A DNA stretch of 64,000 bases from Sulfobacillus sp. (GCA_027309085.1 DAIDDL010000020.1:1-64000), one strand, 5' to 3'. Positions 1-9,400 are shown, counted from the stretch's first letter. The notes: generated by a model not told the origin, from the sequence alone. Numbers and translations are program-made.

Positions 1-124
1 TGCCCTCGCGAAAGGCCGAGCACGGAAAAGGGGCCAGGGCTGACACCAGATGTCAGGCAACAAGGAGAAAGGTCCCCAAGGCCACGATGGGGACAGCGGA
101 CGCCGCCACACAAAATCGTCATGA

Positions 125-170
125 GAAAAAACGAGCAATGGTATGAGAATCAACGAGATAGATCGCTCGT
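125..170 (-). terminator. Weak candidate terminator downstream of the recombinase operon
   Basis: Read on the minus strand, ACGAGC (170-165) can pair with GCTCGT (136-131), which runs straight into six T residues. The stem is only 6 bp and the loop is 28 nt, so the fold is weak. The position, just after the last gene of the four-gene minus-strand operon, suits a transcription stop. It could equally be chance. Confidence 0.25.
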
Positions 171-180
171 GTACAAAAAT
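169..180 (+). repeat. Left copy of a candidate element-end repeat
   Basis: GTGTACAAAAAT here matches GTGTACACAAAT at 6357-6368 in 11 of 12 positions and in the same orientation. The two copies bracket the four transposition genes. Tn554-type elements insert by tyrosine recombinases at a short core shared by donor and target, so GTGTACA could be that core. The match is short, and the real ends could lie elsewhere. Confidence 0.4.
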
Positions 181-288
181 AGGGGGTTAAACCGGTCGCC
201 CAGGCACATAGGCGATTCCCGATCTTCGTCGATGTCCAGTACTTCTGAATCTCGGACCACGTGCTGCATTTACGTAAAGCAAGAGGTC

Positions 289-828
289 TTATCCTGGTTC
301 GTTCTCGCCGGGCTTCACAGGAATTACACCCTTCAAAGCCCGTTCTTGAATTCGCGTGGCTTCATCAAGAATGATTTGCGCGGTTTTCCCATCAACATGC
401 CGCCTTAGAGCCGTAGAGAATTGAACCAGGACGCCACGCAGTAGCATGTTTGTCTCGCTGACCTGGGCGACTTGATCGAGACGTCCTCGAAGCCGATCAC
501 GCTCTTCCGAAACCTTCGCCAAATCGGTCTCTAGTCGACGCACACGCTTGCGAAGGTCTTCAATAAGCCGCGCCGCTTCAGTTTCGCCCTTCCACTGCTC
601 TCGTCGAGCCGACGATGGCGATTTTTTCCCGGACCCTTTCCCATAGCGACGGGCTTGTATTTTGTCAACCCATTCGGGATATCGATAGTACAACGTAGAA
701 GTAGCGGTTCCAACCCGTTGCGCAAGCTCTTTAACCGTCGGGCGGTCGTTGGGATCGGTCACGACCTCCGCCCATACGGCCTCTAATCGCTCCCGTGTGT
801 CGCTCGGTCTGCCTGGCTGCTTAGCCAC
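289..828 (-). CDS. TnpC-like small transposition protein with HTH and coiled coil
   Basis: I place the start at GTG 828, which overlaps the stop of the 906-residue recombinase (GTGGCTAA), giving 179 residues. The 241-residue ORF in the track reads back into the recombinase frame and is too long. Residues about 12-60 form one helix-turn-helix unit (TVKELAQRVG, then STLYYRYPEW), nearly the same as the five repeats ending the upstream protein. Residues about 78-122 are a charged heptad-like helix typical of TnpC coiled coils. In Tn554, TnpC aids transposition frequency and orientation but is not a recombinase; a similar accessory DNA-binding role is inferred. It is the last gene of the operon. 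Confidence 0.7.
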   Translation of the reverse strand: MAKQPGRPSDTRERLEAVWAEVVTDPNDRPTVKELAQRVGTATSTLYYRYPEWVDKIQARRYGKGSGKKSPSSARREQWKGETEAARLIEDLRKRVRRLETDLAKVSEERDRLRGRLDQVAQVSETNMLLRGVLVQFSTALRRHVDGKTAQIILDEATRIQERALKGVIPVKPGENEPG

Positions 829-3541
829 GATGGGCTTCCATCCTTTCGTTGAACTCAAGGAGTTGTCGGTGATAGTCCGGATACCGGCGCATAAATACCA
901 TTCGTGGAATGCCAACGCGTTGGCAAAACTCGACCACCGACACGGATTGTTCAACGCCCTCAACGCGATCGATTTCATCCCGTACCCGATCTTCGTAATC
1001 ATATTGAGCAGCAATGCGAGCGACCAATTCCGGATAGAAACGTTCTAACGACTTGCGGTTGTAGCCCACCCGTTCGGCTAACGCGACCATCGTGACCTTC
1101 CTACCATCTTGCTCGATCCCGGTCCATGCGCGTTCAATACGGGTCGGCAGCGTGGGGTCGGTCGCGCACTGCGCCTCGCTCCATGCCGCACGAATGCGGT
1201 CCACCCAGTCCGGAAACCTCTCCTTGAGGGTATCCACGCCAACGTGCGCCAGTTTCGTAAACCGCAGAAGAGAAACCGGATGTCCTTGACCAGCGGTTTC
1301 AGCCCACACGCTCTCGAGACGCTGCTCGATGCCCTTGCGGCGGCGGTCCTGCCGCGCCGTCTTGGTAACAGCGACTTTTTGTAGATGCGCCTCTTTTTGC
1401 TGCGATGCCCGGTGCTCCGCTACCACCTCGCGTCCCTGGCGCCACCGTTCGCGAATTCGCTGGGCCCATTTCGGAAATCTTTTGTAGAGGGTATTACGAT
1501 CAACCCCACACCGTCGCGAAAATTCAATCACTGTAGGGTATTCGTCGGCGTCTAGCACTTTGTGCCACTCTGCTTCGAATCGGGCTTCCCGTGTCGCGTC
1601 GACATGGCGTATATCCTGTAGCTCCTGAAAGAGGTTGGGATAGTTTTGGAGCAAATACCTTCGATGTACTTGAGCCAGTCGAACAATGTTAGGGATAGTG
1701 GGGACGTTTCCGGACTGGCGCGCGTCGTCAAGGACCCGCGCAATCCGTTGCGGCGCCGTCATCCCATCGATCTTGGCGTTCGGATCGAATTTCCGGACGG
1801 GAAACTGGCCGCCGCGTCGCGTCTTGAAGCGCGTGCGCATGAGACGGGCTTCCGGCAACAGCCCAGGTGGCTCTGACGGGGGACTGCCCGACGAGGTGCC
1901 GTCGTCGCCCCCCAGGAGTAGCAATTTCAGCGTCTCATAATGGGCCCGGACTGAGCGAATGTTGTCGAGGAACGGTCCTGCCTTGACATCATCTGTCCAT
2001 AACATGATCTGGCGATTGAGCAACTCGACATCTTCCTCGATTTGCACCAATCCGCGGGGGAGAAGTACGGCTTCATCACAAGGTTGGTTTTTCACGCCCC
2101 GCCAACATGCCTCGGGCTGCGTACAGGGCCCCAGCTCTGCAGGATGCGTGCAGAAACCATAGGGAGTCGGCTGGATATATAAGCCTTGCTGCTTGATCAC
2201 CTCAAGCCTTTCGTCCGACACCTCGCCGGTCCACACGCGGTCGGGGTCGAGAAGCACCGTGGCCACGCTGCCACCGGCAACCTGTCCGCCATCCAAGGCC
2301 TCCCGCAATTCTCGCATGTCCCGTTCTCGCCCATGTGTGTAGATGCCGGTCATCTCACCCCGATGCAACAGTTGCTCGACGACGGTGCCAAAGCCGGCAC
2401 CCCCTTCGTAGAGACGTGTGGCTAGCGTGTGCCGAGCCTGGTGTGGCGAGATGGTGTAGTAGTAGCCCTGGTACCGGATCTGGTTCCGGTGAATGAACCC
2501 TTGTCGAACGACGCCCCCCTCACTATCGTGAGCACCATTCAACCATGACGAAAATGTGCCCGACGCGATGTTGCTAATTTCCTCACCATGAGTTCGCAAA
2601 CTGCGTGCAGCATTGGTCAAAAAGACGTAATTCAAGTGAGGCGCAGCTGCTGCGAGATCCGCCGTGACCTCAAGCGCCACGTCCAAAGCATTTTTTACCA
2701 TGGGAGCCAACTCTTCCGGTATGAAACGCTCCTGAAGCCCTTGATGCGTCTTGGTTTCACGAAAGATGATCCAGAGGCCCGAGGCCTCGCCGCTTCGCGA
2801 TTCCCGGTACGGCTTATCGGCGATCTCCGACGACCGTGGCATCAACAAAATCTGAGAAATCCTCAACGAGGTCGCCAGCAGTATTTGAAGCACCTGCAAA
2901 TGCACCAGTTCCGAGCGGTGGGTGCGTTTGCCCAAATCAATCCATTCCGACCATAGTTCTTCATGCCGGCGCCGCACCGCCGACAACACCTGCTCGGCCA
3001 CGATCGTAGGAATGACCTCTTCGGCCCGGACCGCCTCCATGTCGGATTTGGGTCTGGGAGGCCGACGCGCGAACGTGGCCGGGCGGAACGTCTGGGCCAG
3101 TCCGTACTGCTGGCGCAGCCATCGACCAATGTCTTCCGCCACACCGGCCCGACCGTAGGCGTTCTGGGGGGAGCAGTTGTCCATCAGATAGTCGCTGAAC
3201 GCGGCGGCCACCGACCGGTCCAGAGCGGCGATTTGGGTGACGTCGAGTCGGCGTTCCCGCAAGAACCTGGCCAACCAATTAAAGGTGCCCAAGCGGTAAT
3301 GCAAGGTGCTTAAGCTGAAATCTTGCACGAGCCATGCCCATGCCATGTAAGCTTTAGCTGGGGCCTTCAACCAGTCCGGCAGATCGGAAAAATTCAAGAC
3401 GCTGTAGCTGGGCTTTGCCGCGATTGTCTTTTCCGACGCGGGAAAAATCCATCGGTCATCACTGAACGTAAACGAAGCGCCAGAGTATGCAGGACGCCCT
3501 GCGGCAAAATCGTTGGGATCACCGTACTGCAATCGCTCCAC
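821..3541 (-). CDS. TnpB-like tyrosine recombinase with a tail of five HTH repeats
   Basis: A 906-residue site-specific recombinase. The catalytic domain keeps the full set: R227 (SLRIS), K264, HQAR at 367-370 with H371, H393 (LLHRG) and tyrosine Y401. A cysteine cluster follows (C464, C473, C479, C488), common after the catalytic domain in Tn554 TnpB-type proteins. The C-terminal third (about 600-897) is unusual: five degenerate repeats of about 50 residues with a [R/K]xGVxRxTL then R[F/Y]P[D/K]W pattern, each resembling a small helix-turn-helix. Start GTG 3541 has GGAAAGGGAG nine bases upstream and lies 3 nt after the previous stop. Tn554 TnpB is about 630 residues, so the repeat tail explains the extra length. 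Confidence 0.8.
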   Translation of the reverse strand: MERLQYGDPNDFAAGRPAYSGASFTFSDDRWIFPASEKTIAAKPSYSVLNFSDLPDWLKAPAKAYMAWAWLVQDFSLSTLHYRLGTFNWLARFLRERRLDVTQIAALDRSVAAAFSDYLMDNCSPQNAYGRAGVAEDIGRWLRQQYGLAQTFRPATFARRPPRPKSDMEAVRAEEVIPTIVAEQVLSAVRRRHEELWSEWIDLGKRTHRSELVHLQVLQILLATSLRISQILLMPRSSEIADKPYRESRSGEASGLWIIFRETKTHQGLQERFIPEELAPMVKNALDVALEVTADLAAAAPHLNYVFLTNAARSLRTHGEEISNIASGTFSSWLNGAHDSEGGVVRQGFIHRNQIRYQGYYYTISPHQARHTLATRLYEGGAGFGTVVEQLLHRGEMTGIYTHGRERDMRELREALDGGQVAGGSVATVLLDPDRVWTGEVSDERLEVIKQQGLYIQPTPYGFCTHPAELGPCTQPEACWRGVKNQPCDEAVLLPRGLVQIEEDVELLNRQIMLWTDDVKAGPFLDNIRSVRAHYETLKLLLLGGDDGTSSGSPPSEPPGLLPEARLMRTRFKTRRGGQFPVRKFDPNAKIDGMTAPQRIARVLDDARQSGNVPTIPNIVRLAQVHRRYLLQNYPNLFQELQDIRHVDATREARFEAEWHKVLDADEYPTVIEFSRRCGVDRNTLYKRFPKWAQRIRERWRQGREVVAEHRASQQKEAHLQKVAVTKTARQDRRRKGIEQRLESVWAETAGQGHPVSLLRFTKLAHVGVDTLKERFPDWVDRIRAAWSEAQCATDPTLPTRIERAWTGIEQDGRKVTMVALAERVGYNRKSLERFYPELVARIAAQYDYEDRVRDEIDRVEGVEQSVSVVEFCQRVGIPRMVFMRRYPDYHRQLLEFNERMEAHRG

Positions 3542-3544
3542 CGA

Positions 3545-5062
3545 CTACGACTCCCTTTCCAGGCGGCGCTCGATGTTCTTGATGTGGGCCTCCATGACGC
3601 CCGCGTGATAGAGGCGATTCTCATACATGCGGAGTTGGCCCGCTTCTTGGGCCTTTTTGCTCAAGGCAATGTACAGGTCCCGCTCAGCAATAAAGTTGTT
3701 GATTTTATTCGCCATGGGAATGAGTTTGGGACACGTCCCGCAGTGAATTCCCAGGTCACACGTGCCCTCAATATGGGCATCACGGCTACACGCCCCATAG
3801 GGTGTGGAATGGTCGGGGTTCCGCTGTAAGATGTCAGAAACCGCAGGTGAAGTTTCTGCGACCGGATCCTCTAACACCGGCGCATTCCATGCCATGGCCA
3901 ATCGGCCGGCGTAGTAGCGGAGGGCATCAGTCACATTGTGCGATAGCGCCTCCTTGCCTTGGCGGATGTAGTAGATGTTCGTCGTCTGGGGGAACACGTG
4001 GCGCATAGCCACCTGAACTAACACCCGTTCTTTCGCACGGGATGCCAAAATCGATCCAAAGGTCTTCCGTCCGTCCGCCAATACCACGTGGGGACGGTGA
4101 ATGGGGTAGCGGTCGCCATACCGCTTCAGCAGTGATCGTAAGCGACGATTGAACGCACTCGAACCTAGCCGCCGTGGGGTGGGAACGGGTTCAACGAACA
4201 CGGCGGCCGTGCCTAGAGCGACGCGCGCATCGTGTCCCCACGAGAGGACCGCTTTCAACAGCACCATCGAAGCAGGGCTTTGCAATTCGAGAAGATACTC
4301 ATTCTTATTCGGCGCATGTAATCGGAGTCTCCCGACGCCGACGTCTACGTCCGCAACGGTGAGGACGTTGATCTCTTCAGGCCGCACGGTTTCTTCCCAG
4401 CACAGATACGCTGCGGTAACCGTTAGCAGATCAGGTGTCCGACCATGGTCCGTCCCACTGTCGTGCCACGCGCGCCAGGCCCACCATTCCTCGTTGAGTA
4501 TGGCAATGAGGTGCTCGCGCTCCTTTGACGTCCATGCCCGTCGGGCAGCCTTTTGTGAGGCGATCAGATTGGAATCTCGGAACCGCCGCGTCATGACGCG
4601 AACTAACGCTTCAACGTCGTCTTCGCCGATATCACTCATTTGGGCGGATGTGGCCAATCGAAGCACCGTCCTGAGGGCCGTCATATATAACCGTCGAGTA
4701 TTGACACTCAGGGGTTCGCCCTGGTCGTTGAGTTGATGGGCGGACCACGCCATGAAGTCTCCCCACTCGGTCTCAGTCCAATGGGCAAAGTCGGCTGCCG
4801 GATCTCCACTGTATGTCCACAGATGAACCATTGCGCTAAAAAAGGGGCTGAACCATCCGTGCTTCCGGTGCGACGCGAGAAGATGGCCAAACGCCAACGC
4901 CCTATCGAGAAAGCGTCCGTCGAACTGGCTGAAGTCAAATCGGCTAATCTTCCGGGTGGCCGCCTTGCCCTCATAGGTACTCATGGTCCACACCAGACCG
5001 TGAAGTTCCATCACGTGGCCGTCCGGGTCCCGAATGATCTCCAATTCTTGCGTTCGGCTCAT
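3545..5062 (-). CDS. Second tyrosine recombinase of the trio
   Basis: A 505-residue integrase-type recombinase. Visible catalytic positions are R227 (ETVRPEE), R332 (DGRKTFG), H355 (MRHVF) and a tyrosine at 364 or 365 (NIYYI). The first histidine of the usual HxxR motif is Ala329, so the active site is one residue short of the classical set. A Cys-rich segment (C425, C435, C441, C444) follows the catalytic domain, as in the third recombinase, and could bind zinc. Its ATG overlaps the preceding stop (ATGA), implying translational coupling. It probably acts with its two neighbours in excision and integration; whether it cleaves DNA itself is open. Confidence 0.75.
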   Translation of the reverse strand: MSRTQELEIIRDPDGHVMELHGLVWTMSTYEGKAATRKISRFDFSQFDGRFLDRALAFGHLLASHRKHGWFSPFFSAMVHLWTYSGDPAADFAHWTETEWGDFMAWSAHQLNDQGEPLSVNTRRLYMTALRTVLRLATSAQMSDIGEDDVEALVRVMTRRFRDSNLIASQKAARRAWTSKEREHLIAILNEEWWAWRAWHDSGTDHGRTPDLLTVTAAYLCWEETVRPEEINVLTVADVDVGVGRLRLHAPNKNEYLLELQSPASMVLLKAVLSWGHDARVALGTAAVFVEPVPTPRRLGSSAFNRRLRSLLKRYGDRYPIHRPHVVLADGRKTFGSILASRAKERVLVQVAMRHVFPQTTNIYYIRQGKEALSHNVTDALRYYAGRLAMAWNAPVLEDPVAETSPAVSDILQRNPDHSTPYGACSRDAHIEGTCDLGIHCGTCPKLIPMANKINNFIAERDLYIALSKKAQEAGQLRMYENRLYHAGVMEAHIKNIERRLERES

Positions 5063-6267
5063 TCAGACTCGCCCCATTCCAGGGAAGAAAAGGGCTCGGC
5101 GCTGGCCCATGCTTCCTGAATGCCCTCACGCCACCGATTGGCGGACATGTGCAAATACACTTGGGTGCTGGAGTAGCTCTTATGACCCAGTTGCGTTTGG
5201 ATAGCTCGACCTTCCACGCCGCGATCGGACAGAAACGTTGCATGGGTGTGCCGCATGATATGGGGATGGAGATGTTTGTCCAACCCCACCCCGCCTTCCG
5301 AAAAGGGCAAGTTCATGCGCTCGAAGAGATATTCAACTGCATAGGCGGTCAGGCGTTGTCCCCGGTTCCTGCCATGGAGGCAGAAAAGACGATTGTGCAT
5401 ATATTTTAGCGACTCCACAGGTCGGTACATGTCCACGTATTGCGACAACAGCGCGGTAGCATCATGACTGAGTACGACTGTTCGCTCACCCGTTTTCACC
5501 AACGCGGCTCCGCGAATCGCTCCCGCACGGGCCTGTTCGTACTCCTCTTCATGGAAAGGAACCTTGAGGATACGCTGCTCGGCGTTCCATCCGCGTACTT
5601 CCAACGCACACAGTTCACTCTTTCGGATCCCGGTCGAAAAGAGCACCTCGACGATAGCCCGGTTCCGAATCCGCATTTCGGGTTTCTTGGCCCACTGCAT
5701 GTCGATCCAATCCCGAATCTGTTGCACCTCAGTCGGCGTCAGGTACCCTGGAAGGGTTTTTTTGGGCCGTGTGAGAATGTTGGTGCGCACGTCGTCCACT
5801 TCCTTGCGTGTGAGACCCCCTAACAATCCGCGAGTAACCCGATATCGCTTCTTGGCTCCCGATCCGAGAAAAGGCTCATCGTTTTCAAGCCCCATAGCCC
5901 ATGCCAAGTACTGTAGGACTGTCTCTAGCGTTTGCCGCCGCGTGCTAGATGACAGGGGATCAGGCGACGGACCTCGGGTGCCGAATCCGTTGTTCAACGC
6001 CGACCGAAACTCATACAGATGCCGCCGCGCAACGTCTTCAATGCGGAGGTCATTATCCTCCATCCAGCAGTAGAACCGTAACAGCCCATATACATAATTC
6101 AAGGCGGTCGCGGGACTACCCCCATCGAACGTGTTCCACAACCACTGATTAGGAAGATGCAAGGGCACGCCGTTACGGCATATTCCTTTAAACTTGTATT
6201 GCCTGCGGGATGACGGAACAACAATCCATTCCCATGTGATGGTAGCCAAAGGACACCTCATTTTCAT
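5059..6267 (-). CDS. TnpA-like tyrosine recombinase, first gene of the operon
   Basis: A 402-residue phage-integrase-family recombinase with a complete catalytic set: R215 (GIRKSEL), K258, H336-x-x-R339, H362 (LGHKS) and Y371 (TQVYLH). The N-terminal 150 residues look like a SAM-like core DNA-binding domain. It leads the four-gene minus-strand operon and overlaps the next gene by 4 bp. The start is uncertain: ATG 6267 and ATG 6261 lack a clear ribosome site, while a TTG shortly inside has GAGGTG four bases ahead. No other gene lies between it and nrdJ, and the AT-rich spacer probably carries its promoter. Confidence 0.85.
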   Translation of the reverse strand: MKMRCPLATITWEWIVVPSSRRQYKFKGICRNGVPLHLPNQWLWNTFDGGSPATALNYVYGLLRFYCWMEDNDLRIEDVARRHLYEFRSALNNGFGTRGPSPDPLSSSTRRQTLETVLQYLAWAMGLENDEPFLGSGAKKRYRVTRGLLGGLTRKEVDDVRTNILTRPKKTLPGYLTPTEVQQIRDWIDMQWAKKPEMRIRNRAIVEVLFSTGIRKSELCALEVRGWNAEQRILKVPFHEEEYEQARAGAIRGAALVKTGERTVVLSHDATALLSQYVDMYRPVESLKYMHNRLFCLHGRNRGQRLTAYAVEYLFERMNLPFSEGGVGLDKHLHPHIMRHTHATFLSDRGVEGRAIQTQLGHKSYSSTQVYLHMSANRWREGIQEAWASAEPFSSLEWGESE

Positions 6268-6338
6268 TTAGCTCATCGCGTCTTACAACAAATAATACCA
6301 ATATTTTCATCGGAGAATTGTATAAACCCCAAAATTAT

Positions 6339-6378
6339 TACGGCAGAGAAATGTGTGTGTACACAAATCCCTGCCGTA
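6339..6378. repeat. 40-bp interrupted dyad with central GTGTACA
   Basis: TACGGCAG (6339-6346) and CTGCCGTA (6371-6378) are perfect inverted arms. Between them sits the palindrome TGTGTACACA (6356-6365), which includes the right-end repeat. Inverted arms around a short core are how tyrosine-recombinase crossover sites look. The same fold could instead be a terminator for nrdJ, which ends 52 bp away and reads toward it; a true T-run is missing on that strand. Confidence 0.45.
6357..6368 (+). repeat. Right copy of a candidate element-end repeat
   Basis: GTGTACACAAAT pairs with the left copy GTGTACAAAAAT (11 of 12 identical, direct orientation). It lies between the first recombinase gene and nrdJ, inside a larger dyad. 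If it marks the junction, the sequence from 6369 to nrdJ is host DNA. Confidence 0.4.
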
Positions 6379-6429
6379 GTATTGGAGCGAATTTCAGCTA
6401 TTTAGCGGCCACACCGTGATTAACCCGAT

Positions 6430-9400
6430 TCAACACTTTGAGTAACCGCACGACTGGCAATGCTGGCAACCCTCTTCATACACTAGTGTCGGCGCGTCGC
6501 ATAGTGGGCACAAGTCTAAATGCGGCGAGCTATGGCGCGCATCAGATTCCGGCAATGTTTCGCGGACGTCCTCGTGGCGTGTAGCCGCTACCTCGCTGGG
6601 CTCGCTGCGCAGATGGGACTCCAGCAATTGGCCAATGGCGTCGACGACGCTGAGAACGCGTCCTGGGCCAAACCCCATCTGATTCGCTCCTCCAATGCCC
6701 TTCAACTGCTCCGCTACCAACTCGAGGCGACGGCGCGGACTCAGGTTTCCGTTCGAACGCAGGTACAAGCTGATAACGCGGCCCAAAGACTCCATGAAGG
6801 ACTGGACCTCAGATCCCGCACGGCCCAGCAGCATGAAGACTTCAAAAGGATTGTCATCGACCTCGTTGATCACAACCCGGGCTGTTCCTGCCGGCGTTTC
6901 CTTGCGGTACGTGCGCCCGTGGATCAATGACGGCACCGGATAAACTTCAAGTTGCCCGCCCGCAGCCGGATTTTCAGAATTTGTGGCGGGAACGTTAGTC
7001 TTCTGGTCGTCCACCAAGTGGAGAACCTGCTCGCTGCGGCTTTGGTCGCGGTAAATGGTGACCCCTTTGCATCCTAGGTCATAGGCCAGCTCGTAAAGTT
7101 TCTCAGTGTCTTCCACGGTATAAGTGCTAGGCGCATTCGCTGTTTTGGAAATGCTCGAGTCTGTCCATTTCTGAATAGCTGCCTGAACATAAACATGCTC
7201 TTCTGGCGTCAGGTCCATGGCCCCGACAAAATACGCGGGCAATTCCTCTTCCGGATGAGCTGTCTTCCACTCCGCCGCAACCGGAACATACTGCTCGTCA
7301 TATCCCAGACGGGACTGCCGGAAATACGTCAGAGCATAGTAAGGCTCAATTCCGGTGCTTGTCCCCACCATCGTGCCAACCGTGCCCGTAGGAGCCTGGG
7401 TTAATATCGTGACATTGCGCACGCCATGCTCATGAATGGCATGACGGAGGTTCTCGGGCAATCGCTTGATGAATCCGCTCTGCAAATAGAGATCGGGATC
7501 GAAGGCGGGAAACGCCCCTTTCTCTTTGGCCAGCTCTACATCATAATCGTAGGCTTGGATGGCAATGTACTGATAGAGGCGTTCAATGAAGTCCAAAGAT
7601 TCCGGGCTGCCGTAGCGCAATTCCAAACGGATCAGCAACTCCCCCAGGCCCATCGTGCCCAAGCCAATCCGGCGTTCTTTTTGCTGGTTATCATAATTCT
7701 GCTGGAAAAAATATGGCGTCGCGTCGACAATGTCGTCCAGAAAGCGCGTCCCGACCCGCACGGTTTCCCGCAAGGCATCCCAGTTCACGTCATGGGAGGC
7801 TGGATCATAAAAAGCCGCCAAGTTGATGTGACCCAAGGTGCATACGCCCCATGCCGGCAGAGGCTGCTCCGCGCACGGATTCGTGCTGATCAGCGGATTG
7901 AAGTACCAGCTGTTGGAATCTTTTTCGTGCCGTTCGTCAAAGACAATCCCGGGTTCGGCTGCCTCCCATGCGCCTTCGATAATGGCGTGCCAGATTTTCC
8001 GGGCCTTGACGGTTTCGTAAATCACCACCGGCTTGCCAGCTTTCTTCCACGCCTCGAGATTGCCGTCCCAGGTTTCGTCATAATCGGGGTCGGTGGTGTC
8101 TGGAAACACCAGGTCCCAGTCTCCATCCGCTTTGACAGCGCTCATGAATCCATCCGAGATACGCACGCTGATATTGGCATTCTCAACCATCCCCGGGGTC
8201 TTTTTCACCTCAATAAACCGCCACAAATCGGGATGCCAGTCCTCAATCTGCAGCATTAAGGCACCACGGCGGCTGTTTGAGGTATAGAGGCCGTTCCCGC
8301 TCAACATATGCGTGTGCTCTACCTCAAAATCATAGACTGTGTCCACACGGGTGGGCAGGATGCTGACAATGCGGTCAGAGAGGGTCCGGATCAGACCGCC
8401 CACCGTCGCCACAGCACTCTCGGCGGTGCGTTCCGTGCTGTCCTCATCCCTTGAAGAGTAGGACACCGCCCGGGCCCCAGTCTGCGTGGCGCCCAGCCTC
8501 GCCGAATCCCCCGCCACTTGCCGCGACAAGCAGGCCAGCTGCTGGAACCGCTCAGCACACTCCCCCCCGTCCACGGTCAGCCGGTAAGCAGCGCCGTTGC
8601 CTGGATCGCGGCGGTTGATGCAAGACGCAATTCCTGATGCGGCCAGCATGTGCTGGACATCTTGAAGCAGGGCGAGGCTGATGCTGTCAAACTGATAGCG
8701 CATTGCAGAGTCCTCAACGGACCCAGCCGCATCAAAATACCCGGAAATGAATGCTCCCATCACTTGCGACCCGGCCTCAAAAATCATCTCAGGCACCCGT
8801 ACGGACTCTGGTCGTTCCTGCAGCAGCCCATTGTCCCGGAGCCATTCGAGAATAACCGGGGAATTGACGGCGCTGGGCTCCCAATGGAACAGTTCACGGC
8901 TGTACTGCAGGCACCGTTCCCGAATCTCTGGCTCCATATCGCGGCCGGACAGGGTCAGGGCGCCAGCCAGATAGGCCAGACGCTCATTCATCACCTCAGG
9001 CCATCTCTCATGGTCCTGACGATGAAATGGCTTTAGTGACATAGGCCGGTCCGGAACGCCCTGCCCCAATAACAGCAGCACGTCGTCGCCCTCCCCCAGC
9101 GCCTTCAAGGGAATGGTGCCAATTCGTCCGTCCTGCATAACTCCCATCTTGTGGTCTTCGGTCACTTCGACGGTGTAGCCGCGCTGGGTCGTCACTCTCC
9201 ACAGCTGTTTCTCCCCATTGTTGAAGCGCTGGGTAATCCGCTGGGGTCCTTCATGAGTCAGGGCCTCAAAGGATTCTCCTGACTTCATGCGCGCGAACAG
9301 CTCTGCGGCCGGAATCAGCCCCGCCGTCGTGGCGATGCGTGTCTCAGGGGAGAAACATCCGCCCTGCTCCACGAGCCCTGTCGCCCGGGAATAGAGATCC

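Larger units (their letters stand above)
1..288. other. Left-edge sequence without a supported gene
   Basis: No convincing coding frame is visible here. The 95-residue plus-strand ORF at 121-408 lacks a ribosome site, is rich in Ser and Arg, and overlaps the 3' end of the TnpC-like gene on the other strand. The stretch probably holds the left end of the Tn554-like element and then whatever flanks it. A candidate end repeat at 169-180 is listed separately. The window begins too close to the element to show a flanking gene. Confidence 0.5.
169..6368 (-). mobile_element. Tn554-like element with three tyrosine recombinases
   Basis: Four minus-strand genes overlap or nearly touch (402-, 505-, 906- and 179-residue products), forming a self-contained integration module with no obvious cargo. 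Tn554 has two tyrosine recombinases (TnpA, TnpB) plus a small coiled-coil TnpC. 'Recombinase in trio' elements have three recombinases. This cassette combines both plans: three recombinases followed by a TnpC-like protein. The proposed limits are the two GTGTACAMAAAT direct repeats and are tentative. The recombinase genes are well supported; the ends are not. The AT-rich stretch just right of the first gene probably holds the operon promoter. Confidence 0.65.

Noticed and set aside
121-408. 95-residue plus-strand ORF at the left edge
   Set aside because: No ribosome site, low-complexity Ser/Arg composition, and it overlaps the supported TnpC-like gene on the other strand.
289-1014. 241-residue reading of the TnpC-like gene
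   Set aside because: The extra 5' residues are antisense-like sequence inside the upstream recombinase's last repeat. GTG 828 gives an overlap start and a protein of normal TnpC character.
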